Assembly: GCA_012728155.1 (NCBI GenBank)
Contig: JAAYFR010000402.1
Span: 1 to 10,728, forward strand
DNA: 10,728 bases
Reading direction: 5' to 3'
DNA from: Bacteroidales bacterium
GTDB lineage: Bacteria > Bacteroidota > Bacteroidia > Bacteroidales > Dysgonomonadaceae
Shown one piece after another: positions 1 to 5,821 of the stretch. The number at the start of each line of letters is the position of its first letter. Position 1 is the stretch's first letter. Under the pieces are notes generated by a model. It was not told where the DNA came from. It saw only the letters and a program-made list of their open reading frames with translations, and ran no database searches. The translations under genes and the position numbers were made by a program.

Positions 1-152
1 ACCGTACATGCAAATTATTAGTAGGGATGCAACGCCCCGGCATTGATCTGATAAAATTATACATGGATTTGAAAAATAACCGTGTGCCGGATTCTGATGA
101 AGTCCAAAACTACTCTTCCCTTTTCAGGAAACAGCTGTTAACCCAACTTTGA
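1..152 (+). CDS. 3' end of an unidentified gene, interrupted by the IS
   Basis: One plus-strand frame (codons from base 3) stays open from the window edge to a TGA at 150-152. The other two plus frames and two of the three minus frames are closed by stops. The roughly 49 residues look like ordinary soluble protein, mixing charged and hydrophobic residues (for example GIDLIKLYMDLKNN, then SSLFRKQLL). I do not recognise the family. The last codons (TTA ACC CAA CTT TGA) are supplied by the TTAA target and the left inverted repeat of the insertion sequence. The element therefore entered this gene and gave it a new tail (LTQL then stop). Without the element and one TTAA, the frame would read LLICILL and stop at 2259-2261. 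The gene has lost only its last few residues and may still work. The 5' end lies outside the window. Confidence 0.5.
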   Translation, partial: RTCKLLVGMQRPGIDLIKLYMDLKNNRVPDSDEVQNYSSLFRKQLLTQL

Positions 153-156
153 CCCC
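138..156 (+). repeat. Left terminal inverted repeat of the IS, including TTAA target
   Basis: The 19 bases TTAACCCAACTTTGACCCC are matched exactly, in inverted orientation, by 2226-2244. The outer TTAA (138-141) is probably the target-site copy and the inner 15 bases the true element end. The match stops at base 157. Confidence 0.92.
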
Positions 157-183
157 CAAAAATATTTTCGTCCTATTTTTGGG
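155..183 (+). other. Fold-back structure just inside the left IS end
   Basis: CCCAAAAAT (155-163) and ATTTTTGGG (175-183) form a perfect 9-bp stem around an 11-base loop. Flanking GA/TC can add two outer pairs across a two-base bulge. The stem begins inside the inverted repeat and ends just before the candidate transposase promoter, and T-rich sequence follows it. A hairpin here could stop or mask transcripts entering from outside the element, a known device in some IS elements such as IS10. That role is inference. Confidence 0.5.
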
Positions 184-188
184 TCATT

Positions 189-196
189 TATTTTTG
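189..196 (+). promoter_or_regulatory. Candidate transposase promoter (-7 box, Bacteroidota type)
   Basis: TATTTTTG matches the Bacteroidota -7 consensus TAnnTTTG exactly. It lies about 100 bases before the favoured transposase start. No clear -33 TTTG is present at the expected spacing; the T-rich run at 165-168 is the nearest candidate. In such an AT-rich stretch a chance match is possible. Confidence 0.35.
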
Positions 197-247
197 TAAT
201 TATCTAATAGTCAATAGTGGCATTTTTCAAAAGTGCATAATTCCCAA

Positions 248-260
248 TTGTAGTACACAG
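248..260 (+). repeat. Subterminal repeat, left copy (TTGTAGTACACAG)
   Basis: This 13-base sequence recurs exactly at 2161-2173 inside the same element. Its core TGTAGTACA (249-257) is a near-palindrome (TGTA-G-TACA), so it looks nearly the same on both strands. It sits before the transposase gene, about 100 bases in from the left end. A protein-binding role is a guess, and chance has not been excluded. Confidence 0.4.
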
Positions 261-292
261 TGAGTTATTTTCTTATGCTTATCTTTGGGGCG

Positions 293-2224
293 ATGCATTT
301 CATTTCAGAGATACGATATAATCCGGGAACAGGGTGCGAACAAAAATATTACCGCATCAAGGAGACGTTCCGTGACAGGGTGGGAAAAGTCCGTTCCCGC
401 ATCCTGCTCAACGTGGGGTTCCTTTCGGGACTCCGTCCGGAAGATATCCGGGATATCGGGAAAGGACTGACCTGGATGAGCGAACATGGCGATCAGCCGA
501 CAATCCTTGGAGATGCATTTGCCCGTTATTCGGATACCGTGCGCGGCCATGTGGAGAAGTATTGGGCGATGATGGTCGAACAGGGCAGTGTGGACATCGT
601 CCAAAAAGTAATCGATGACTCAACGGCAGAAGCCCGGCGCATGGTCGACGTGGGAACAATGAAACATACCGACGCCCGGGATGTCGGCGCCGAATGGCTC
701 TGCCTGCAAGCCATCCGCCAGTTGGAACTTGCCAAGTTGTTGGAAAAGGAGGGTTGGAGTGAATCCCGCGTAAATGCCGCCCTGTCACACCTGGTCACAC
801 GCACTATTTATTCCCCGTCGGAGTTAAAATCGTTGCGTGTGATGAAGGAGAATTCCGCTGTCTGCGAACTGGTTTATGGCCGGCAAGATGTCCTGCCCGG
901 GTACAAGACCACTTATCAAGTCGCCCCTGATTTGTATAAGATTAAGGATAAACTGGAACGACATTTATGTAATAAGACCGACACACTGTTCAACTTGTCG
1001 AACCGCATCCTACTTTTTGACTTAACAAATTTTTACTTCGAAAGCAGGAAACAAAACAGCAAAAAAGCCGCTTTCGGCCGCAGCAAGGAGAGGCGCAACG
1101 ACTGTAAACTTCTTGTGTTGGCGCTCTGCATCAACACGGATGGGTTCATCCGGTATTCGTCCGTGTTGGAGGGAAACATGGCAGACCCGAAGTCCCTTCC
1201 CGACATGATAGGGAATGTCATCCTGAAGAGTCCGGTTAGCGACAATCCCGAAGAGAAAGCCCTTGTGGTCATCGATGCCGGGATTGTCACGGAAGACAAC
1301 CTGAAGTTGATCAGGGAGAAAGGGTATAACTATCTATGTGTGTCACGCAGGCGCCTGACGGGTTATGAATTGAAATCCGAAGGTAAAACCGTGATCGTGC
1401 ATGACTGCAAAAAACGGGAAATACGTCTCAGGGAAGTCGAGCACAATGAAGGAGGGGATTATTACCTGCAAATCAACTCCCCGTCCAAAGGGCTGAAAGA
1501 AAGCTCGATGAAAGGGCAGTTCAGGGAACGTTTCGAGACTGAACTTCAAAAGGCGAAAGACGCGTTGGATAAAAAAGGCGGCACAAAAACCTATGATAAA
1601 GTCGTCGAGCGGGTCGGCCGCGCCATGGGACGCTACCCTTCGATTGCCAAATTCTATGACGTGACATATACCCGCAGCACAAAAAACACGAACCAAATGT
1701 CCGAACTGTCGTGGCGTATCCGGTCAGAAGAAGACTTTGACCGTGACAGCGGGATTTATTTTCTCCGCACCAATATTGCCTCCCTGGACGAGAAGGTAAC
1801 ATGGGATTATTATAACCTGATTAGGGAGATCGAGTCCACAAACCGGCAGCTGAAGACGGATCTGAGCCTGCGCCCCATTTTCCATCAAAAAGATGACCGT
1901 TCCGATGCCCACCTATTCTTCGGATTGCTGGCATACTGGATAGTGAACACCATACGCTTCCAACTCAAAGAATCGGGAATCAACCATTATTGGACGGAGA
2001 TCACAAGAATAATGTCCACCCAGAAAGTGGTAACCACGGAGGCTGTCAACGCCTTGGGAGAAAAGGTGCAAACCAGGATTTGCTCCGAACCGACGAAAGA
2101 CGCGGCATCGATTTATAAAGCACTCCACTACAAAGACAGACCTTTTAGAAAAATCAAAATTTGTAGTACACAGCAAGACTTTCAAAAAAATAAGAATGCT
2201 GTTTTACAGAGAAATACATCCTGA
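293..2224 (+). CDS. IS1634-family-like DDE transposase
   Basis: The gene encodes a transposase of 643 residues that cuts and joins the element's ends. The DDE triad is visible: D243 in LLFDLTNFYFES, D328 in VVIDAGIVTEDN, and E514 in REIESTNRQLK. The last is followed by K after six residues (the E-x6-K of IS4-type enzymes), then LRPIFHQ. The 186-residue gap between second D and E fits the beta-strand insertion of IS4-like transposases. The N-terminal stretch around YYRIKETFRD and ILLNVGF, and the C-terminal CSEPTKD...IYKAL, are typical of the family. The frame is open from a GTG at 260 and has another ATG at 275. I chose ATG 293 because residues from MHF onward align with usual family N-termini and a GGGG lies just upstream. 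The stop is one base before the right inverted repeat. No frameshift or internal stop is seen. Confidence 0.92.
   Translation: MHFISEIRYNPGTGCEQKYYRIKETFRDRVGKVRSRILLNVGFLSGLRPEDIRDIGKGLTWMSEHGDQPTILGDAFARYSDTVRGHVEKYWAMMVEQGSVDIVQKVIDDSTAEARRMVDVGTMKHTDARDVGAEWLCLQAIRQLELAKLLEKEGWSESRVNAALSHLVTRTIYSPSELKSLRVMKENSAVCELVYGRQDVLPGYKTTYQVAPDLYKIKDKLERHLCNKTDTLFNLSNRILLFDLTNFYFESRKQNSKKAAFGRSKERRNDCKLLVLALCINTDGFIRYSSVLEGNMADPKSLPDMIGNVILKSPVSDNPEEKALVVIDAGIVTEDNLKLIREKGYNYLCVSRRRLTGYELKSEGKTVIVHDCKKREIRLREVEHNEGGDYYLQINSPSKGLKESSMKGQFRERFETELQKAKDALDKKGGTKTYDKVVERVGRAMGRYPSIAKFYDVTYTRSTKNTNQMSELSWRIRSEEDFDRDSGIYFLRTNIASLDEKVTWDYYNLIREIESTNRQLKTDLSLRPIFHQKDDRSDAHLFFGLLAYWIVNTIRFQLKESGINHYWTEITRIMSTQKVVTTEAVNALGEKVQTRICSEPTKDAASIYKALHYKDRPFRKIKICSTQQDFQKNKNAVLQRNTS
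2161..2173 (+). repeat. Subterminal repeat, right copy (TTGTAGTACACAG)
   Basis: This is an exact second copy of 248-260. It lies in the last codons of the transposase gene, about 70 bases in from the right end of the element. Here it codes for part of CSTQ, so protein sequence also constrains it. Confidence 0.4.
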
Positions 2225-2225
2225 A

Positions 2226-2244
2226 GGGGTCAAAGTTGGGTTAA
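2226..2244 (-). repeat. Right terminal inverted repeat of the IS, including TTAA target
   Basis: GGGGTCAAAGTTGGGTTAA is the exact reverse complement of 138-156. It starts one base after the transposase stop codon. The outer TTAA (2241-2244) is probably the second target-site copy. Confidence 0.92.
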
Positions 2245-2248
2245 TATG

Positions 2249-2269
2249 TATATTATTGTAAATAATATA
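2249..2269. other. AT-only perfect hairpin just outside the IS
   Basis: TATATTATT and AATAATATA form a 9-bp stem around GTA. It covers the stop codon (2259-2261) that the interrupted left gene would have used before the insertion. It has no G-C pairs and no following T-run, so it would be a poor terminator. It may be a chance product of AT-rich DNA. Confidence 0.35.
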
Positions 2270-2419
2270 TTCACCCATAAAAAGAACCGGTTTTCTCCGT
2301 CCACCCTTCATTTTTCAGCATTTTGAAAAAACGGGCTTTTCGGAGCGGACTCATGAATTAAAATAGAGGGAATATTCTTCTCTCCGGTGAAATTATTCTT
2401 CTACGACTTATTTTAGGGG

Positions 2420-2704
2420 ATGCCGATCAATTATATACTTGTCGCACTTTTGATGACAAAAATAGTTGATAGATACTCATTGTTGTTTGATCTATTTACC
2501 GAAATGAATATTTCGACAACTGAAGTATATATAATAGGCGCTTAAATATTTTCATGGTTTTTTGTAATTGCGTATGTCATGGAAAGAGCACAAGAATTTT
2601 TCTCATGCAAGAACGTGGTTAAAAGCGAACTGCCTTTGGTTAACATCTTCAAAGGTAGTCGGCAATTATATTTTTCTCAATTGTCAGAAAAAGAGACCTT
2701 ATAG
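2420..2704 (+). other. Two tiny consecutive in-frame ORFs, possible gene remnant
   Basis: An ATG at 2420 opens a 41-residue frame (MPINYILVALLMTK...) that stops at TAA 2543-2545. The same frame then continues open and includes an ATG at 2579 starting another 41 residues (MERAQEFFSCKN...), ending at TAG 2702-2704. The second piece overlaps the 3' end of the convergent glycosidase by 28 bases. One stop therefore separates about 94 sense codons. The sequences resemble no family I recognise. This may be a decayed gene, or chance open frame. No promoter or good ribosome site supports translation. Confidence 0.15.
2633..2655 (-). terminator. Weak hairpin after the operon, possible terminator
   Basis: On the minus strand CCTTTG and CAAAGG pair around an 11-base loop, 22 bases after the stop of the last operon gene. 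A short TTTT follows seven bases later. The stem is only six pairs and the T-run is poor, so this is the best candidate seen rather than a convincing terminator. Confidence 0.2.
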
Positions 2705-4377
2705 ATTTCTCCGGAGTAAGGATGGAGTGAAATTCGGAGTGAGGAGCCGGTCGAAAACGCCAACTCTTTACCATCTTTGTTGAGTAAAGGTTTCAGCACA
2801 CCCTCTCCTCTATCTCTCATCTCAAAAAAAGAATAGGCGTGTTGTGGAATTTGGATGGTACATTCTTGTACCTTACTATCGAAATTAGCTGCCACCAGCA
2901 ACAAATCTTTTTTATCACTCCGCAAGAATGCGAAGAGACGGGTGGAATCGAACTCCTCGTTTTCATAATTGGCTGGCATCAGGTCATAAAAGAGGCCGTT
3001 AGCGAGTGCTGCCTCCCTATTACATACAATGATTAACTGGCGGTAAAACTCTTTCAGCTCCTTCTCTTGTGCGGTGAGCAGCTCGTCATCCCACCGGCCG
3101 TTGTTATTCCATCGGCGCAGGCTCTCTACCGACCAATAGTCGAAGATAGTGGTGCGTCCGTCTTTCCCGCTGAATCCCTCTTCATCCATACCCCTTTCAC
3201 CCAGTTCCTGCCCGGCATATACCATCACCGGATTTGTGTTGATACAGCAGGAGACAATCATGGCGGCTTTTCCTTTATCTCCCTCTTTCAGGAAAAAATC
3301 GGATGCCAGCCGCTGTTCATCGTGATTCTCCATGAAGTTGAGCATCTTGTGCTGTATGTCGCCCACATCATTCAGTGCGAAGGTGATGTCGGACGAAGGG
3401 CGGTATCCGCAGGAAACATCGCGCAGCGTATCATACAAACCCACTTTATCGTAAAGATAGTCGAAGGTATTATCTGCCAGAAAATTTCGGTATGCCGAGG
3501 GGTTATATATCTCTGCAAGGAATATGATCTCCGGAAATTTAGCTTTTACCTGTGGAATTACCCATTTCCAGAAAGCCAACGGCACCATCTCGGCCATATC
3601 GCACCGGAAGCCGTCGATATCTTTTTCTGCCCAGAAGAGGAGTATATTCCTCATCTTTTTCCATGTGTCGGGAGTGGGATTAAAATGTGTTTCTTTTCCG
3701 TTCAGGTAGTCTATCCCGTAATTGAGCTTCACCGTCTCATACCAGTCGTAATGAGTGGGTTTATGCGAAAAACAATCGTTACCTGTCGCCTTCGCCGGAT
3801 ACTCACTGTAGGGCGTGCCGGATGGTTTTTGAAGCGAGAGCTGTATTTCTAACGGCTGGCCGGGAATATAGTAGAAATTGTTTTGCGGTGAAAAAGCCAT
3901 CGAGGAATCGTCCTCCTCCCCAAAATCTTTGATCCCTTCCGGCTTGTTGGTGGAACGGTAGTTTCTGGCCACATGGTTGGGTATATTGTCGATAATTACC
4001 TTCAGTCCGGCAGCATGCGTCCGTTGGATCAATGCCGCAAACTCCTCCATCCTGTCGGGTACATTTACCGCCAGGTCGGGATCTACATCGTAATAATCCC
4101 TCACCGCGTAGGGCGATCCCGCTTTTCCTTTGATGATCTCCGAATATTCATGGGGAAGCCCGTAGGCCGTATAGTCGGTGGTAGAGGCATGAGCCAGCAG
4201 ACCGATATACCAGATGTGGGTATAACCGTCTGCTTTTATCTTTTGTAACACGGTATCAGAGATATCATTGAACTTTCCTGTCCCATTTTCTTCAATGGAG
4301 CCATTGATTTTATTGGTAGCGGTATTGTTGCCGAATAGCCTGGGCAACAGCTGATAAATAAATAATTTTCGGTTCAT
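2677..4377 (-). CDS. GH13 alpha-amylase-family glycoside hydrolase, intracellular
   Basis: This 566-residue enzyme should hydrolyse (or possibly transfer) alpha-linked glucans. All four GH13 signature regions are visible: region I DNIPNH (130-135), region II GFRCD with nucleophile D260, region III FLAEIY with acid/base E289, and region IV ENHD with transition-state residue D353. The (beta/alpha)8 barrel starts almost at residue 1 (FIYQLLPRLFG), and a short beta-rich C-terminal domain follows from about residue 475. There is no signal peptide or lipobox, so the protein is probably cytoplasmic, unlike the surface amylases of Sus-type systems. Its ATG shares one base with the stop of the upstream phospholipase gene (TGATG), which suggests translational coupling. 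No susC/susD-like neighbours are present. Exact specificity (amylase, oligoglucosidase or other) cannot be set from sequence alone. Confidence 0.93.
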   Translation of the reverse strand: MNRKLFIYQLLPRLFGNNTATNKINGSIEENGTGKFNDISDTVLQKIKADGYTHIWYIGLLAHASTTDYTAYGLPHEYSEIIKGKAGSPYAVRDYYDVDPDLAVNVPDRMEEFAALIQRTHAAGLKVIIDNIPNHVARNYRSTNKPEGIKDFGEEDDSSMAFSPQNNFYYIPGQPLEIQLSLQKPSGTPYSEYPAKATGNDCFSHKPTHYDWYETVKLNYGIDYLNGKETHFNPTPDTWKKMRNILLFWAEKDIDGFRCDMAEMVPLAFWKWVIPQVKAKFPEIIFLAEIYNPSAYRNFLADNTFDYLYDKVGLYDTLRDVSCGYRPSSDITFALNDVGDIQHKMLNFMENHDEQRLASDFFLKEGDKGKAAMIVSCCINTNPVMVYAGQELGERGMDEEGFSGKDGRTTIFDYWSVESLRRWNNNGRWDDELLTAQEKELKEFYRQLIIVCNREAALANGLFYDLMPANYENEEFDSTRLFAFLRSDKKDLLLVAANFDSKVQECTIQIPQHAYSFFEMRDRGEGVLKPLLNKDGKELAFSTGSSLRISLHPYSGEIYKVSFSDN

Positions 4378-5288
4378 CAGGTAGTTGGTCCTTCGCTAAT
4401 ATATTCATCTTCAGAATGCAATACCTCAAGATTCTTCCTAATTCGTTGAATCTGATCGCGTACTTTCTTAGTCAGAGCGTAGTGTCTGTGGCATTTTCGT
4501 ACGATTTCCCACGATTTCTCGTCTCTCATTTTCTCGACAGCATAGTGATACCCCGCCTCCATAATTTTTGACTGATTCTGCAGATCGAACATGGAGTATT
4601 TCTCTATCCCTTTGGTCTCGATGAGTATATCGCAATAGGTCTTGTCGATAAATGTGTTTGAGTTCGACATCAGGTTGAATGCCCGTTCCAGCATTTTACG
4701 GATATTATTTTTTTCAGGGGGAGGCAGAATCAGGGAGACATTCACCCCAATCACATATTTACAGCTCTCGCGGATGACCGAGACAGGAAAGTTTTTCAGC
4801 AATCCACCATCCACATAGGGTACATCATGGATTATCTGGGGATGGAATACGATAGGGATAGAACAGGAGGCAACTACCGCATCCACCAGATCATCGCCAT
4901 TGGAGAAGACGACGGTAGAAGCCTTCTCCCAGTCGGTAGTCACCACATGGAAAGGTATCTGAAGTTCTTCAAAACTCTTGGCCCTCAGATTTTTCTTTAA
5001 AAAATCATGTAATCCTGTACTCTTGAAAAACCCGGCTGTAGGTAAGGCTAACTCAACAAATTCACGAAATTCTTTCTTGTGGAAGAGCTCCACAATCTCA
5101 TCGGGATGGAAGCCGTCGGCATAAAAGACGCCAGCAAGTGATCCGGCACTGGTTCCTGCAATCACATCGGGTTTCAGTCCATATTCTTCCAACACTTTCA
5201 AAGCTCCAAGATGAGCAAACCCCTTGGCACCACCACCACTCAGGGCATATCCTAAAAAATGATCGTAACTTTTACTGAAGATTGCCAT
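4377..5288 (-). CDS. Patatin-like phospholipase (RssA/YchK-type)
   Basis: This 303-residue serine hydrolase of the bacterial patatin family probably cleaves acyl groups from phospholipids or related lipids. The Ser-Asp dyad is intact: the oxyanion-hole loop SGGGAKG (17-23), nucleophile S47 in GTSAG, and D160 in DGG. No signal peptide or outer-membrane barrel domain follows, so it is the short cytoplasmic type, not a secreted PlpD-like form. The C-terminal tail (about 250-303) is charged and likely helical. It lies 17-18 bases after folK behind a full AGGAGG ribosome site and overlaps the glycosidase start by one base. The substrate is unknown, and its place in a tRNA/envelope operon does not define it. 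Confidence 0.93.
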   Translation of the reverse strand: MAIFSKSYDHFLGYALSGGGAKGFAHLGALKVLEEYGLKPDVIAGTSAGSLAGVFYADGFHPDEIVELFHKKEFREFVELALPTAGFFKSTGLHDFLKKNLRAKSFEELQIPFHVVTTDWEKASTVVFSNGDDLVDAVVASCSIPIVFHPQIIHDVPYVDGGLLKNFPVSVIRESCKYVIGVNVSLILPPPEKNNIRKMLERAFNLMSNSNTFIDKTYCDILIETKGIEKYSMFDLQNQSKIMEAGYHYAVEKMRDEKSWEIVRKCHRHYALTKKVRDQIQRIRKNLEVLHSEDEYISEGPTT

Positions 5289-5297
5289 GATCTATCT

Positions 5298-5303
5298 CCT
5301 CCT
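5298..5303 (-). promoter_or_regulatory. Strong Shine-Dalgarno site of the phospholipase gene
   Basis: On the minus strand AGGAGG ends nine bases before the ATG at 5288 and lies between the folK stop and that start. Other genes in the operon show little or no such site, as is usual in Bacteroidota. It supports the chosen start. Confidence 0.6.
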
Positions 5304-5306
5304 ACT

Positions 5307-5816
5307 CTACTTTGGTACTTCTGTAATACAAATATGGGACTTTTTTTGTAATTCCTCTCTTAATTCACCTATCGATTTTCCCAATAGAGGATGAATAAGC
5401 TCGGGTGCAATTTCGTTTAATGGATCCAGAACAAAAGAACGGGTATGAAGTCGCGGGTGTGGGACGATTAATTCCGGGGTATCGATCACCTGTTCGCCGG
5501 CTAATAACAGATCGATATCGATGATTCTGTCCATATATTGACGGTCTTTGCTTTTTTGATCTCTACCTATCTCTTTTTCAATTTCTTGCGTGATAGCGAA
5601 TAGGATATGTATATCAATATCTGTTGTCACTTCGCATACGCAGTTGAGAAATATATGCTCCGATTGGAATTCTTCTGCCTCCGTCAAATAAAAAGCGGAA
5701 AGGGAAGTAATAATCCCTATCCTCTCCTCTATTTTATTCAAAGCCTCTTCTATATTTTGCTGCTTGTCGCCGAGGTTCGTTCCCAATGCCAAATACACTC
5801 TATTCGATTCACTCAT
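5307..5816 (-). CDS. folK: 2-amino-4-hydroxy-6-hydroxymethyldihydropteridine pyrophosphokinase
   Basis: FolK (HPPK) transfers pyrophosphate from ATP to 6-hydroxymethyl-7,8-dihydropterin, the step before dihydropteroate synthase in folate synthesis. Seen here are the N-terminal LALGTNLGD motif, the metal-binding D-x-D in DRIIDIDLLL (residues 100 and 102 of the 169-residue form), and the C-terminal VPHPRLHTRSFVL followed by NEIAPEL. Length fits the family (about 160-170). The frame also opens at a TTG at 5825 overlapping the queA stop. I chose ATG 5816 because ATG is the far commoner start and homologous proteins begin just before the LALGTNLGD strand. It follows queA by five bases and precedes the phospholipase gene. 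No other folate gene is in the window. Confidence 0.94.
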   Translation of the reverse strand: MSESNRVYLALGTNLGDKQQNIEEALNKIEERIGIITSLSAFYLTEAEEFQSEHIFLNCVCEVTTDIDIHILFAITQEIEKEIGRDQKSKDRQYMDRIIDIDLLLAGEQVIDTPELIVPHPRLHTRSFVLDPLNEIAPELIHPLLGKSIGELREELQKKSHICITEVPK

Positions 5817-5821
5817 CTCAA

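Larger units (their letters stand above)
142..2240 (+). mobile_element. IS1634-like (IS4 superfamily) insertion sequence, apparently intact
   Basis: The element is bounded by perfect inverted repeats and carries a single full-length transposase gene. The left end starts CCCAACTTTGACCCC (142-156) and the right end is its exact complement (2226-2240). Each is flanked outwardly by TTAA. Because TTAA is its own complement, the visible inverted repeat is 19 bp, and the TTAA could be either a 4-bp target duplication or part of the element. I favour duplication, since this gives a 2099-bp element flanked by a direct repeat. With the 19-bp reading the element is 2107 bp (138-2244) and shows no duplication. 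Its base composition is visibly richer in G+C than the AT-rich DNA on either side. Matching ends and an intact catalytic triad suggest a recent, possibly active copy. Confidence 0.88.
2245..2676. other. AT-rich gap with no convincing gene
   Basis: Between the IS and the convergent glycosidase gene lie about 430 bases with frequent stops in all frames. Contents I can see are the AT hairpin at 2249-2269, a 6-bp stem with GAAT loop at 2500-2515, a weak stem at 2633-2655 and two tiny plus-strand ORFs in one frame (2420-2545 and 2579-2704). A minus-strand ORF of about 27 codons beginning near 2352 (MSPLRKARFFKMLK...) is too short to support. No tRNA, attachment site or clear promoter is visible. 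The stretch may be decayed coding DNA, but I could not identify a parent gene. Confidence 0.5.

Noticed and set aside
260..292. Longer transposase starting at GTG 260 or ATG 275
   Set aside because: The extra 6-11 residues (MSYFLMLIFGA) do not resemble the family N-terminus, and GTG 260 overlaps the repeat at 248-260. ATG 293 fits better.
2290..2352. Minus-strand mini-ORF MSPLRKARFFKMLK... and imperfect repeats around 2286-2350
   Set aside because: At about 27 codons with no supporting signal it is too short, and the repeat resemblance (ACCGGTTTTC against ACGGGCTTTTC) is too imperfect to call.
2568..2783. Plus-strand 71-codon frame crossing the 3' end of the GH13 gene
   Set aside because: More than half of it is antisense to the conserved gene, and it has no recognisable domain or ribosome site.
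3067..3852. Long plus-strand open frame of 261 codons opposite the GH13 gene
   Set aside because: It lies wholly antisense to a gene with all GH13 motifs, and its translation is rich in C, H and I without recognisable domains. It is a shadow frame.
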